From Nocardia puris (GTDB lineage: Bacteria > Actinomycetota > Actinomycetes > Mycobacteriales > Mycobacteriaceae): a stretch of 64,000 nucleotides of DNA. A program made the translations under genes and the position numbers. The notes beneath the pieces are model-generated. The model was not told the origin of the DNA, made no database searches, and saw only the letters and a list, made by a program, of their open reading frames with translations. The DNA lies in NCBI RefSeq assembly GCF_003315035.1, contig NZ_QNRE01000009.1, positions 232,169-296,168 on the forward strand, read 5' to 3'. This document shows positions 1 to 9,136 of the stretch, piece after piece. Every line of letters starts with the position of its first letter. Position 1 is the stretch's first letter.

Positions 1-1421
1 AGCCGGGCGCCCTTGTGCCCGACCGGGTCCTTCGAGACCTGGACCAGCACCTGGTCACCGGGCTTGAGGGCCTGCTCGATCTTGCGCTCCTTGCCGCCCA
101 GACCGGCGGCCTCCCAGTTCACCTCACCCGCGTACAGCACGCCGTTGCGGCCGCGGCCGATGTCGACGAACGCCGCCTCCATGCTGGGCAGCACGTTCTG
201 CACCTTGCCGAGGTACACGTTGCCCACCATGGACGCCTGGCCGGTGTTGGTGACGAAGTGCTCGACGAGGATGTTGTCCTCGAGCACCGCCACCTGGGTG
301 GCGGTCGGGTGGTCGGCGAAGGACTTCTCGCGCACCACCATCACCCGATCCACCGCCTCACGGCGGGCCAGGAACTCCGATTCGGTGAGGATCGGCGGGC
401 GGCGGCGCCCGGCCTCGCGCCCGTCGCGGCGGCGCTGGCGCTTGGCCTCGAGGCGGGTGGAGCCGGTGATGCCCTGCACCTCGTCGGCGTTGGCCCGGCC
501 GCGCGACTTGTTGCGCGGCTCGCGCTCGTGCACGACGGTGTTCGGCGGGTCGTCCTCGGCCGGCGTCTCCTCGGCGCCCTCGCCGCCCACCTTGCGGCGG
601 CGGCGACGGCGGCGACGGCGGCTGGACCCCTCGGGCAGCGCGTCGTCGTCGGATTCGTCGTCGGACTGGTCCCCGGTGTCGGTCGCGGCGGCCTCGGCCG
701 GGGTGGTGTCCTCGGCCTCGGATTCGGCGTCCTCGTCGTCGGTGTCCGACTCGTTGTCGGACTGCTGCTCACCGCGGCCGCGCCCGCGACCCCGGCGGCC
801 GCGCCGCCTGCGCCGCGGCTGACCGTCCTCGCCCTGGGCGTCGCCGGTGTCGGTGTCGTCCTCGGCGGTGGTGTCGGGCTCGTCGTCGGTCTCGGCGACG
901 GGCGGCTCCTCGCGCTTGGGCGCTTCCCGCTCGGCGCGGCGGCGCTTGCGCGTCTGCTCCACGGCGGTGGCGTCGGGCGGGAGGAACAGCGGCGCGGCCA
1001 CGGCGGGCGCCTCGAAGACCGGCGGGGCCGGCGGCTCGTCCTGCGCGGAGTGGGTGAACAGCTGCGGCGCGGCGGCCGCGGGCGTGTACACCGTCTCCTG
1101 CGCGAAGACCGGATCCGGCGCGGAGAACAGCGGCCCGGCGCCCACGGCGTGCGCGGGGGGTTCGGCGGCGGGGGTCTCGGTGGTCGGCGCGTCCGCTTCG
1201 GCGGGCTGTTCGGGGGCGGCGAGCGCGTCGCGCACCGATTCCGCGACGGCCCGGTCGACGTTGGATTGCGCGCTGCGTGCGTCGGCGCCCAGTTCGGCGA
1301 GCTTGGCCAGAATGCGCTTGCTCGTCACCCCCAGCCGCTTCGCGAGTGCGTGAACTCGGATTCGCTCCGGCAATTGATCGGCATCCTGTGATGTTGTTTC
1401 CAGCGGCTCTTGATCGGCCAC
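1..1421 (-). CDS. rne: Ribonuclease E/G (partial, N-terminal part)
   Basis: Endoribonuclease of RNA turnover and rRNA/tRNA maturation in the cytoplasm. Only about the first 473 residues are in the window; the gene continues past base 1. The N terminus (residues about 12-45) is an IF2-N-like helical module with VHALAKRLGVTSKRILAKL. A long acidic and then arginine-rich low-complexity region follows, and near the window edge an S1-like segment reads NVYLGKVQNVLPSMEAAFVD and then RNGVLYAGEVNW, characteristic of RNase E/G. The start is GTG at 1421, preceded by GAGGAG. The long opposite-strand frame over this gene is a high-G+C shadow. Position next to ndk, folC and valS matches mycobacterial gene order, which supports the name. 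Confidence 0.93.
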   Translation of the reverse strand, partial: MADQEPLETTSQDADQLPERIRVHALAKRLGVTSKRILAKLAELGADARSAQSNVDRAVAESVRDALAAPEQPAEADAPTTETPAAEPPAHAVGAGPLFSAPDPVFAQETVYTPAAAAPQLFTHSAQDEPPAPPVFEAPAVAAPLFLPPDATAVEQTRKRRRAEREAPKREEPPVAETDDEPDTTAEDDTDTGDAQGEDGQPRRRRRGRRGRGRGRGEQQSDNESDTDDEDAESEAEDTTPAEAAATDTGDQSDDESDDDALPEGSSRRRRRRRRRKVGGEGAEETPAEDDPPNTVVHEREPRNKSRGRANADEVQGITGSTRLEAKRQRRRDGREAGRRRPPILTESEFLARREAVDRVMVVREKSFADHPTATQVAVLEDNILVEHFVTNTGQASMVGNVYLGKVQNVLPSMEAAFVDIGRGRNGVLYAGEVNWEAAGLGGKERKIEQALKPGDQVLVQVSKDPVGHKGAR

Positions 1422-1890
1422 GAAGTCTCCTCGGGCCCCCGGGCGCGTCCCTGTCGGTAATTCAGTGACGCGGCCAACGCGGGGGCGCTGTCCGTACACC
1501 TCGCGCCGTCGACGCGAGGTCCTGTGGTCTCGCACCGCGTGCCCGGTCGGTACCTGTTCGTTCGTCGGTCGGGCTAACTGGTCACGCGGCGCCTGGCTGT
1601 TGGCTGAACTCCACGGAACGCACGTTCATCCAGCGTGCCGACGCGGAGCGCCGCGCCCTCGGCAATTCGGGCGTGACTCTCCGTAGCAGCGATGATCGGC
1701 ATCGAACCGCGGTGTCATCCGGTCGCCCCCGTCACCCACCGTTCGCGTACCTGCGCGAACCGTCGGTATCGATGACGACCACTGTCAGTATCCCACACCG
1801 TGTGTGCCCGGCTCGCCATCGGCGCGTGAGCGGCGCGATGCCAGGGGGTTGCTGGGGTGGGTGTGTTGCCGGCACGGGGTGCCGATAGTG
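1422..1890. other. Intergenic region upstream of rne
   Basis: About 470 bases without a convincing gene; open frames here lack ribosome sites and recognisable products. It must hold the rne promoter and 5' leader on the minus strand. RNase E leaders are often long and autoregulatory, but I can point to no specific structure. An actinobacterial -10-like GATACT lies on the minus strand near 1785-1790 with no clear -35, so I do not claim it as a promoter. Confidence 0.5.
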
Positions 1891-1926
1891 CACTCGCCGC
1901 GCCGGAACCTTCCGGCGCGGCGAGTG
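1891..1926 (-). terminator. Hairpin terminator after ndk
   Basis: A perfect 17-bp inverted repeat (1891-1907 with 1910-1926) with a two-base gap lies 15 bases past the ndk stop codon. There is no T-tract after it on the minus strand, so it fits the U-poor hairpin terminators or 3'-end stabilisers common in actinobacteria. It separates ndk from the long rne leader. Confidence 0.75.
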
Positions 1927-1940
1927 GAGTCGGGGTGCGC

Positions 1941-2357
1941 TCAGGCGGGGAACTCGGGGAACCAGAGCGCGATCTCACGCTTGGCCGACTCGGGCGAATC
2001 CGAGCCGTGGACGAGGTTGTACTGGGTCTCCAGGCCGAAGTCGCCGCGGATGCTGCCCGGGGCGGCCTTCTCGACCGGGTCGGTGCCGCCCGCCAGCTGG
2101 CGGAACGCGGCGATGGCGCGCGGGCCCTCGAGCACGGCGGCCACGACCGGTCCGGAGGTGATGAACTCGATCAGCGACCCGAAGAACGGCTTCTCGGCGT
2201 GCTCGGCGTAGTGCTCGCGCGCCACCTCGTCGGATACGTTCTTCAGCTCGAGGGCCGCGATCGTCAGGCCCTTGCGCTCGATCCGGGCCAGCACCTCGCC
2301 GACCAGTCCGCGCGACACGCCGTCCGGCTTGATGAGTACCAACGTCTGCTCAGTCAC
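1941..2357 (-). CDS. ndk: Nucleoside diphosphate kinase
   Basis: Transfers the gamma phosphate from ATP to nucleoside diphosphates through a phosphohistidine intermediate, balancing NTP and dNTP pools. The 138-residue length is normal for the family. Visible motifs are TLVLIKPDGV at the N terminus, RGDFG near residue 106 and the active-site NLVHGSDSPESA, whose His carries the phosphate. It lies in the conserved valS-folC-ndk-rne order, 57 bases after the GNAT gene, and ends just before a strong hairpin. Confidence 0.98.
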   Translation of the reverse strand: MTEQTLVLIKPDGVSRGLVGEVLARIERKGLTIAALELKNVSDEVAREHYAEHAEKPFFGSLIEFITSGPVVAAVLEGPRAIAAFRQLAGGTDPVEKAAPGSIRGDFGLETQYNLVHGSDSPESAKREIALWFPEFPA

Positions 2358-2414
2358 GGGCCACAGCGTAACGGCCCCCCGTTACAGACCACGAGCGAGT
2401 GCCCTCGACCGGTC

Positions 2415-3299
2415 TCAGCCCGGGTGCCGCCAGCCGCGCTCGATTCTGGTGAGTTCGGTGAATCCGCACTCGAGCAGCAGCGGGAGACCGGGCTCGCCGG
2501 GGTAGCGGTAGTCCAGCAGGCGGTCGATCGCGCCGAGGCGCAACCAGTCGGCGACCCGGCCGAACAACCAGCGCAGCACGTCGGGTTCGCCCTCGGCGTC
2601 GCACACGTCGGCCCAGCCGCCGCCGCGCGAGATCCGTTCGGGCGGGGTCAGATCGGTGTCGATCTCGAGCGCGCCGACCCGGGTGTCGCCGCGGCAGGCC
2701 GTGAAGACGGTGCCGAGTTCCCCCATCGACCGCCGCACCGTCAGGTCGGCGCGGTCAGGGTGGTGCAGATCGCGGGTGGCGGCCACCAGCACGATCTCGG
2801 TGACCGGGTCCTCCACCCGCACCCACCCGGTGCGGTCGAGCAGGGCGCGCAGGTGCGGCCACTGGTCGGGTAACCCGTAGACGGCCGGCGCGGGCAGCTT
2901 GCCGTCGTACCAGCGGTGTGCCGAGCGCCAGCGCGCGAACTGGGCGAGGCAGGCGGTCATCACACCGTCGGCCGCGGCTTGTTCGTCGGCGCCGACGGGA
3001 GCGAGGAACCATTCGATCGCCGCGGCGTCGCGGTAATCGCCCGAGACGCGGGCGTCATCGCCGTAGCGCAGCAGGTGCGCGGCGGCCACGATCACCCCGC
3101 GCTGTTCGGCGACCAAGGTCATCCGTTCGATCACCCACGGGTCGAGGATCGTCTCCTCCGGCCGCCGCTCGATGCGGCTGAGCACGGTGTTGACCGAGAC
3201 GGAGGCGCCGGGATTCACGGCGGCGATGTGCCGGTCGACCAGGCGGGTGAGGTGATCGCGGTCGTCGCGGCGGAAAGGACGAATCACGAAGTCGGACAT
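2415..3299 (-). CDS. GNAT-family N-acetyltransferase-like protein
   Basis: A 294-residue protein beginning MSDFVIRPFRRDDRDHLTRL, the typical first strand and helix of the GNAT fold. The length suggests a degenerate two-domain GNAT: a second acetyltransferase-like segment follows around residues 150-290. I chose ATG at 3299 because GGAG sits 8 bases upstream; a longer reading frame upstream lacks a ribosome site. It lies between DUF4233 and ndk on the same strand. The substrate is unknown. A classical Q/RxxGxG/A acetyl-CoA loop is not obvious, so catalytic activity is not certain. Confidence 0.8.
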   Translation of the reverse strand: MSDFVIRPFRRDDRDHLTRLVDRHIAAVNPGASVSVNTVLSRIERRPEETILDPWVIERMTLVAEQRGVIVAAAHLLRYGDDARVSGDYRDAAAIEWFLAPVGADEQAAADGVMTACLAQFARWRSAHRWYDGKLPAPAVYGLPDQWPHLRALLDRTGWVRVEDPVTEIVLVAATRDLHHPDRADLTVRRSMGELGTVFTACRGDTRVGALEIDTDLTPPERISRGGGWADVCDAEGEPDVLRWLFGRVADWLRLGAIDRLLDYRYPGEPGLPLLLECGFTELTRIERGWRHPG

Positions 3300-3390
3300 G
3301 GCGAATCTCCGGAGAAGTCGGCCGAGCACGCTCGGCGCGGGGATCCGCCAGGGGGAAGGTACCGCCGAAACTCTAGCAGTACCGTCGCCC

Positions 3391-3795
3391 TCAGCGGCCC
3401 ATGCGCTGGCTGGGCAGCATTCCTTTGTCCATGCGGCGTTTCACGTCGGTGCGCAGCACCAGGATGAACGCCCAGACCGCGACGAACAGCAGGCCGATGA
3501 TGCCGATCGACAGGTGGATGAACGCGCCGAGCAGCAACAGCACTTGCAGGCCGAGATTGAACGACAACGCCCACGGGCGGCGCTGCAGACCGGCGCCGAG
3601 GATCATCAGCACCGCCAGCACCACCAGGTAGGTGCCGGAGAACCAGGTGACGCCGCCGCCGACGTCGGCCACCACGGGCAGGGCCAGCAGCACCACGATC
3701 GATTCGAGCACCAAGGTGCCCGCCATCACGCCGCGCAGGCCCTTCCAGGGATCGGGCGGGGCGGGCGCCGTGCCCTCGGGCTCACTCATGCTCAC
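3391..3795 (-). CDS. DUF4233 membrane protein
   Basis: A 134-residue protein with about four hydrophobic segments (VLESIVVLLALPVVADV, TYLVVLAVLMILGAGL, LGLQVLLLLGAFI, IGIIGLLFVAVWAFIL) and a basic C terminus KRRMDKGMLPSQR. This composition and its place three bases after folC match the DUF4233 family, which accompanies folC in actinobacteria (equivalent to Rv2446c of M. tuberculosis). Function is unknown. It starts at ATG 3795, with an alternative ATG two codons in, and is probably translated from the valS-folC message. Confidence 0.88.
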   Translation of the reverse strand: MSMSEPEGTAPAPPDPWKGLRGVMAGTLVLESIVVLLALPVVADVGGGVTWFSGTYLVVLAVLMILGAGLQRRPWALSFNLGLQVLLLLGAFIHLSIGIIGLLFVAVWAFILVLRTDVKRRMDKGMLPSQRMGR

Positions 3796-3798
3796 ACC

Positions 3799-5280
3799 TC
3801 ACGCCGGGTCCTTTCCGAACAGGGCGCGCGCCGCGCCCGCCGTCACCACCGAACCGGTGACGATCACACCCGCGCCCGACACCGCCTCGCCCGGATCGCC
3901 GACCTCCTCGGCCAGCGCGATCGCGGTCTCCAACGCGTCGGGCAGGGTGTCGGCGGTGACGACGCGCTCGTCTCCGAAGCGCTGCACCGCCAGATTCGCC
4001 AGGCCGTCGACATCCAGCGCGCGCGGCGAGCCGTTGGTGGTGACGACGATCTCGTCGAGCACCGGCTCCAGCGCCTCCAGGATGCCGGCGGCGTCCTTGT
4101 CGCCGAGCACCGCGACCACGCCGACCAGTTTGCGGAAGTCGAACTCGCCGGTGAGCGTCGCCGCCAGCGCCCGCGCGCCCGCCGGATTGTGGGCGGCGTC
4201 GATGAAAATGGTGGGCGCGCTGCGCATCCGCTCCAGCCGGCCGGGGCTGGCGACCGACGCGAAACCGGCGCGCACCGCGTCGATGTCGAGTTGACGTTGC
4301 GCGCCCGCGCCGAAGAACGCCTCCACCGCCGCGAGCGCCAGCACCGCGTTGCGCGCCTGGTGTTCGCCGTGCAGCGGCAGGAAGATCTCGTCGTACACAC
4401 CGCCGAGCCCCTGGAGTTCCAGTTGCTGGCCGCCCACCGCGATGCGGCGGCCGACCACCCGGAACTCCGAACCCTCGCGCGCGACGGCGGCGTCCACTTC
4501 CACGGCGCGGCGCAGCAGCACCTCCATGGCCTCGGGCTCCTGCTCCGCGATCACCGCGACGGTGTCGCGCGGGATCAGGCTCTCCGGGGCACGCTTGATG
4601 ATCCCGGCCTTCTCCCCCGCGATGGAGGTGAGGTCGGGGCCGAGGTAGTCGGTGTGGTCGAGGCCTATCGGGGTGATCACCGCGACCTGCCCGTCGACGA
4701 CGTTCGTCGCGTCCCAGGTGCCGCCCAGTCCGGTCTCCACCACCGCCACGTCCACCGGCGTCTCCGCGAACGCCGCGAACGCCATCCCGGTGAGCACCTC
4801 GAACTTGCTCATGGCGGGTCCGCCCGCCGCGGCAGACTGCGCATCGATCATCTCGACGTAGGGCTGGACCTCCCGGTAGGTCTCCACGTAGCGGGCCGGG
4901 CTGATCGGCGCGTTGTCGATGCTGATGCGCTCGGTGGCCAGTTGCAAGTGCGGGCTGGTGATGCGCCCGGTGCGCCGGTGCAGCGCGGTGAGCAGCGCGT
5001 CGATCATCCTGGTCACCGAGGTCTTGCCGTTGGTGCCCGCGATATGGATCGCCGGGTAGCTCTGCTGCGGCGAGCCGAGCAGATCCATCAGGGTGGCGAT
5101 GCGGGTGAGCGAGGGCTCGATCTTGGTCTCGGGCCAGCGCCGGTCCAGTTCGGCCTCGACCAGAGCCATCTCGGCCAGGTCGACGGGCGAGGGCCCGGCG
5201 CCGAGCCGGGTGCCCCCGGAGTCGCCGCGGTATTGGCGCTCCGGCTCCGGGTTCTCGACCCCGTGCTCGTCGTCGGTCAC
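3799..5280 (-). CDS. folC: Folylpolyglutamate synthase / dihydrofolate synthase
   Basis: Adds glutamate to dihydropteroate and extends the polyglutamate tail of reduced folates, in the cytoplasm. The Mur-ligase-type ATP loop AGTNGKTSVTRMI lies at about residues 81-93, followed by RTGRITSPHL and later motifs GLDHTDYLG, GEKAGIIK and DAAHNPAGARA, all typical of FolC. The start is GTG at 5280; its GTGA overlaps the TGA of valS by four bases, which argues for translational coupling and against longer upstream reading. Length 493 residues is normal for actinobacteria. Confidence 0.96.
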   Translation of the reverse strand: MTDDEHGVENPEPERQYRGDSGGTRLGAGPSPVDLAEMALVEAELDRRWPETKIEPSLTRIATLMDLLGSPQQSYPAIHIAGTNGKTSVTRMIDALLTALHRRTGRITSPHLQLATERISIDNAPISPARYVETYREVQPYVEMIDAQSAAAGGPAMSKFEVLTGMAFAAFAETPVDVAVVETGLGGTWDATNVVDGQVAVITPIGLDHTDYLGPDLTSIAGEKAGIIKRAPESLIPRDTVAVIAEQEPEAMEVLLRRAVEVDAAVAREGSEFRVVGRRIAVGGQQLELQGLGGVYDEIFLPLHGEHQARNAVLALAAVEAFFGAGAQRQLDIDAVRAGFASVASPGRLERMRSAPTIFIDAAHNPAGARALAATLTGEFDFRKLVGVVAVLGDKDAAGILEALEPVLDEIVVTTNGSPRALDVDGLANLAVQRFGDERVVTADTLPDALETAIALAEEVGDPGEAVSGAGVIVTGSVVTAGAARALFGKDPA

Positions 5281-7955
5281 TTGGCGCTCAGCTCCGCGAG
5301 GCGGGCCCGGATGCGCTCGACTTCGGCGGCGGCCACATCGCGGCGGGTCCGGATCTTGGCGACCACCGGTTCGGGCGCCTTGGCCAGGAACGCCTCGTTG
5401 CCGAGTTTGCCCTCGGTGCCGGTGAGTTCCTTCTCGGCGGCGGCCAGGTCCTTCTCCAGGCGGCGGCGTTCGGCGTCGAGGTCGATCGCGCCGGAGGTGT
5501 CGAGTTCGACGGTCACCGTGGCGCCCGACAGGCGCACCTCGACCGACGCCGTGGCGGTGAAATCCGGGCCCGGTTCGGTGAGGCGGGCCAGGTTCGCCAC
5601 CGACGGGGCGAGCGCGGTGAGATCGGCGGCGTCGATGCCGAGGAGCTTGGCGGCCACCTTCTGCTTGTCGGCCAGGCCCTGGTCGCTGCGGAAGCGGCGG
5701 ATCTCGGTGATCAGGCGCTGGGCGTCCGCGATGCGTTGCGCGGCGGTCTCGTCCGCAGTCACGCCCGAATCGGTGGGCCACGCCGCGACCACCACCGACT
5801 CACCGCCGGTGAGCGCCTGCCACAGCGATTCGGTGACGAACGGCATCGCCGGGTGCAGCAGCCGCAGCACCGCGTCGAGCACGGTGCCGAGCACCACCCT
5901 GGTCGAGGCCGCGCGCTCCTCGGCGCCGGAGAACTGCACCTTGGCCAATTCGAGGTACCAGTCGCACAGTTCGTCCCAGGCGAAGTGGTACAGCGCCTCG
6001 CACGCCTTGCCGAACTCGTAGCGGTCGAAGGCCGCGTCCACCTCGGCGCGCACCGCGTCGAGCCGGTCCAGGATCCAGCGGTCGGCGTCGGTGAGGGTGT
6101 CGCGCGCGGGCAGCTCGCCCGGGGCCGCGCCGTTCAGCAGCGCGAACTTGGTGGCGTTGAACAGCTTGGTGACGAAGTTGCGCGAGGCCTGCACGTGCGG
6201 CGGCCCGACGGACAGGTCGCTGCCGGGCTGCGCGCCGCGCGCGAGGGTGAAGCGGGTCGCGTCGGCGCCGTACTCCTCGATCCAGACCAGCGGGTCGACG
6301 CCGATGCCCTTGGACTTGGAGTACTTGCGGCCGAACTCGTCGCGGATCAGGCCGTGCAGGAACACGTCGTGGAACGGGACCTGCTTGCGCGCCGGGTTCT
6401 TGCCCGCGGTGATCGCCGGGTCCTCCGACACGAACATGCCGAACATCATCATCCGCGCCACCCAGAAGAACAGGATGTCGTAGCCGGTGACGAGAACGCT
6501 GGTGGGATAGAACTTCTCGAGCTCGGCCGACGACTCCGGCCAGCCCATGGTGGAGAACGGCCACAGGCCCGAGGAGAACCAGGTGTCGAGGACGTCGGGG
6601 TCCTGCACGTAGCCCTCGGGCGCGGTCTCGCCGGGGCCCACGCACACGATCTCGCCCTCGGGGCCGTACCAGATCGGGATGCGGTGGCCCCACCACAGCT
6701 GGCGCGAGATGGTCCAGTCGTGCATGTTGTCGACCCATTCGAACCACCGCGGCTCCTGGCTGGCCGGGTGGATCTTCACGTCCCCGTTGCGCACCGCGTC
6801 GCCCGCGGCCTTGGCCAGCGATTCGACCTTCACCCACCACTGCATGGACAGGCGGGGTTCGATGGGCTCGCCGGAGCGCTCGGAGTGGCCGACGCTGTGC
6901 ACGTACGGGCGCTTGTGGGCGACGACGCGCCCCTCCTGCTCGAGCCGCTCGCGGATCGCGACGCGCGCCTCGAACCGGTCCATGCCGTCGAATTCGGTTC
7001 CGCTGTCGGCGATCCGGCCGGTCTCGTCCATGATCGTCGGCATCGGCAGATTGTGGCGCAGGCCGATCTCGAAGTCGTTCGGATCGTGGGCGGGCGTGAT
7101 CTTCACCGCGCCGGAACCGAATTCGGGATCCACGTAGTCGTCGGCCACGATGGGGATCTGACGACCGGTGATCGGGTGGTAGACCGTGGTGCCGATCAGA
7201 TCCTTGTAGCGCTCATCGTCGGGATGCACCGCGACGGCCGTATCGCCGAGCATCGTCTCGACGCGCGTGGTCGCCACGATCACGTGCGGTTCGTCGTCGC
7301 TGAGCGAGCCGTAGCGCAGCGAGACCAGCTCACCTTCCACGTCCTCGTATTTGACCTCGACATCGGAGATCGCGGTCTGGAGCACCGGCGACCAGTTCAC
7401 CAGGCGCTCGGCCCGATAGATCAGGCCCGCGTCGTAGAGGCGTTTGAAGATGGTCTGCACGGCGTTGGAGAGGCCGTCGTCCATGGTGAAGCGGTCGCGG
7501 CTCCAGTCGACGCCGTCGCCGAGACGGCGCATCTGGCCCTGGATCTGGCCGCCGGACTCGCGTTTCCAGTCCCAGACCTTGTCGATGAACAGCTCGCGGC
7601 CGAAGTCCTCTTTGGTCTTGCCGTCCACGGCGAGCTGCTTCTCCACCACGGACTGGGTGGCGATGCCCGCGTGATCCATGCCCGGCAGCCACAGCACCTC
7701 GTACCCCTGCATGCGCTTGCGGCGGGTGAGCAGGTCCATGAGGGTGTGGTCGTAGGCGTGACCCATGTGCAGGTTGCCGGTGACGTTCGGCGGCGGCAGC
7801 ACGATCGAGTAGGGCGGCTTGTCGCTGCTCGCGTCGGCGGTGAAGTACCCGGCCGCTACCCAGCGCTCGTACATCTCGGCCTCCACGCTGGGGTCCCAGC
7901 TCTTGGGGAGGGCATCGGCACGATTAGGCGAGTTGTCAGGGGCTGCGCTGGTCAC
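5277..7955 (-). CDS. valS: Valyl-tRNA synthetase
   Basis: Class I aminoacyl-tRNA synthetase charging tRNA-Val, with an editing domain. 892 residues, as expected. The HIGH-type signature appears as NVTGNLHMGHAY (about residue 56) and the KMSKS loop as KYSKSKGIG (about residue 553), a Tyr in place of the usual Met. The editing domain lies around residues 210-410 and a C-terminal coiled coil rich in Glu/Lys/Ala covers about 825-890. It is first in a run with folC and DUF4233. Its leader contains an intrinsic terminator on the same strand, which suggests attenuation. Confidence 0.98.
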   Translation of the reverse strand: MTSAAPDNSPNRADALPKSWDPSVEAEMYERWVAAGYFTADASSDKPPYSIVLPPPNVTGNLHMGHAYDHTLMDLLTRRKRMQGYEVLWLPGMDHAGIATQSVVEKQLAVDGKTKEDFGRELFIDKVWDWKRESGGQIQGQMRRLGDGVDWSRDRFTMDDGLSNAVQTIFKRLYDAGLIYRAERLVNWSPVLQTAISDVEVKYEDVEGELVSLRYGSLSDDEPHVIVATTRVETMLGDTAVAVHPDDERYKDLIGTTVYHPITGRQIPIVADDYVDPEFGSGAVKITPAHDPNDFEIGLRHNLPMPTIMDETGRIADSGTEFDGMDRFEARVAIRERLEQEGRVVAHKRPYVHSVGHSERSGEPIEPRLSMQWWVKVESLAKAAGDAVRNGDVKIHPASQEPRWFEWVDNMHDWTISRQLWWGHRIPIWYGPEGEIVCVGPGETAPEGYVQDPDVLDTWFSSGLWPFSTMGWPESSAELEKFYPTSVLVTGYDILFFWVARMMMFGMFVSEDPAITAGKNPARKQVPFHDVFLHGLIRDEFGRKYSKSKGIGVDPLVWIEEYGADATRFTLARGAQPGSDLSVGPPHVQASRNFVTKLFNATKFALLNGAAPGELPARDTLTDADRWILDRLDAVRAEVDAAFDRYEFGKACEALYHFAWDELCDWYLELAKVQFSGAEERAASTRVVLGTVLDAVLRLLHPAMPFVTESLWQALTGGESVVVAAWPTDSGVTADETAAQRIADAQRLITEIRRFRSDQGLADKQKVAAKLLGIDAADLTALAPSVANLARLTEPGPDFTATASVEVRLSGATVTVELDTSGAIDLDAERRRLEKDLAAAEKELTGTEGKLGNEAFLAKAPEPVVAKIRTRRDVAAAEVERIRARLAELSAK

Positions 7956-8034
7956 TCCGTGATTCTAGGAGGTGGTCCCCGGCACGCCGCCGCCCCCCGC
8001 CCGCACGGCGCGGACCGGGGTGCGGACAGAAAAG

Positions 8035-8079
8035 AAGGCGGAGCCTTCGGTGGATGAGGGACACCGAACACTCCGCCTT
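8035..8079 (-). terminator. Intrinsic terminator in the valS 5' leader
   Basis: On the minus strand a two-part hairpin (outer 9-bp stem 8035-8043 with 8071-8079, inner 7-bp stem 8046-8052 with 8062-8068) is followed at once by CTTTTCT, a classic Rho-independent layout. No minus-strand gene lies just upstream; the next gene is on the plus strand. The signal therefore sits in the valS leader about 80 bases before the start codon, and could be an attenuator or a guard against antisense transcription. I see no T-box consensus and no leader peptide rich in valine. Confidence 0.7.
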
Positions 8080-8271
8080 ACACCTGACAGCTTACCGCCG
8101 TTCACCGGCGCGGCCCCGAATCCACAACTAATTCTCAGACTCGGCCGTCTCACTTGTGCCACGTCACCGCGCCGTGGCGGCCCCGCACGTGTCATGGGTG
8201 GCCGATGATCGCCAGTTCCTCGGGCGCTCAGCGGATTTCAGGGTTTCCCCGGGTTGCCGAAACGGACAAAC

Positions 8272-8985
8272 GTGAGGAATCTGGAAGGGGTGAATCCCCC
8301 GCTCGACGCCGCTCCCCTGCGCTCACCGGAGCAACGCGCGCCGCTACCCGGCGCGACGGTGCTGGTCCCGACCGGTGTGCACGACCTACGCGGCCAGGCC
8401 GTGGACGAATTGCGCTACCCCGCGAGCGCGGCCGTGATCTTCGCCGGCGTGCCCGGCGCGGGCAAGAGCACCGCGCTGCGCATGTTCTTCGGCGCGACCG
8501 CGCAGGCCGAGGCGCCGCCCACCGGTCCGTTCGGCTCGATCGTGCTGGACTCGCACCAGGCGCGGGTGCGCTGGCGGCGGCGCCTGGGCTGGTTGCCCTA
8601 CCCGCTGTGGCGCCCGCTGGTGCACCTGGCGCACTACGCGGGCATCCGCGCCGCGCTGCGCGACGCGCACGGGCCGGTGGTGATCCACGACTGCGGCACC
8701 TTCGGCTGGAGCCGCCGCATGATCGCGCGCTGGGCGGGCGGCCACGACCGCGACCTGCACGTCATCATGCTCGACGTGCCGCCCCCGGTCGCGGTGGCGG
8801 GCCAGCACGCGCGCGGGCGCCGCGTCAACGGCTTCTTCTTCACCCTGCACTGCCGCCGATGGGACCGGCTGATCACCGCCCTCCACGCACCCGAGCGGCC
8901 GCCGGGGCTCGGTTCGTCGTCGGTGGTGATCGCCGACCGCGACACCGTGAACCGGTTGTCGCGCATCGCGTTCCAGAGTTGGTAA
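8272..8985 (+). CDS. P-loop ATPase/kinase-like protein
   Basis: About 237 residues with a clear Walker A motif GVPGAGKST (after a hydrophobic strand AAVIFA) and a later strand DLHVIMLDVPPPVAV typical of AAA_33/zeta-toxin-like kinases, which phosphorylate small molecules or nucleotides. The region between carries PVVIHDCGTFGW, whose Asp may act in catalysis. The start is uncertain: TTG 8254, GTG 8272 and GTG 8290 are all in frame and none has a strong ribosome site. It is divergent from valS and stands alone. The substrate is unknown. Confidence 0.75.
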   Translation: MRNLEGVNPPLDAAPLRSPEQRAPLPGATVLVPTGVHDLRGQAVDELRYPASAAVIFAGVPGAGKSTALRMFFGATAQAEAPPTGPFGSIVLDSHQARVRWRRRLGWLPYPLWRPLVHLAHYAGIRAALRDAHGPVVIHDCGTFGWSRRMIARWAGGHDRDLHVIMLDVPPPVAVAGQHARGRRVNGFFFTLHCRRWDRLITALHAPERPPGLGSSSVVIADRDTVNRLSRIAFQSW

Positions 8986-9136
8986 GGGGCGCGCCGCCCG
9001 CATCGCGCCTCGGCCGGCGGCTCCCGGGCGATACTGCGCGTTCGGCAATCGACGCCCCAGCACGGCACCTTCGCATCGACCGCCGGTGTGACAGCACCCG
9101 CGCCGCGGTCACCGAGTGACAGTGCGCCACAGCGGA

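Noticed and set aside
5736..8057. Long plus-strand open frame of 773 codons opposite valS
   Set aside because: It lies wholly antisense to valS, is Arg/His/Ala/Gly-rich, and has no motifs or ribosome site; it is a high-G+C codon shadow. The same holds for the long plus frames over folC, rne, clpX and clpP.
8036..8260. T-box riboswitch for valS
   Set aside because: A terminator is present, but I could not find the T-box core or a specifier loop in the leader.
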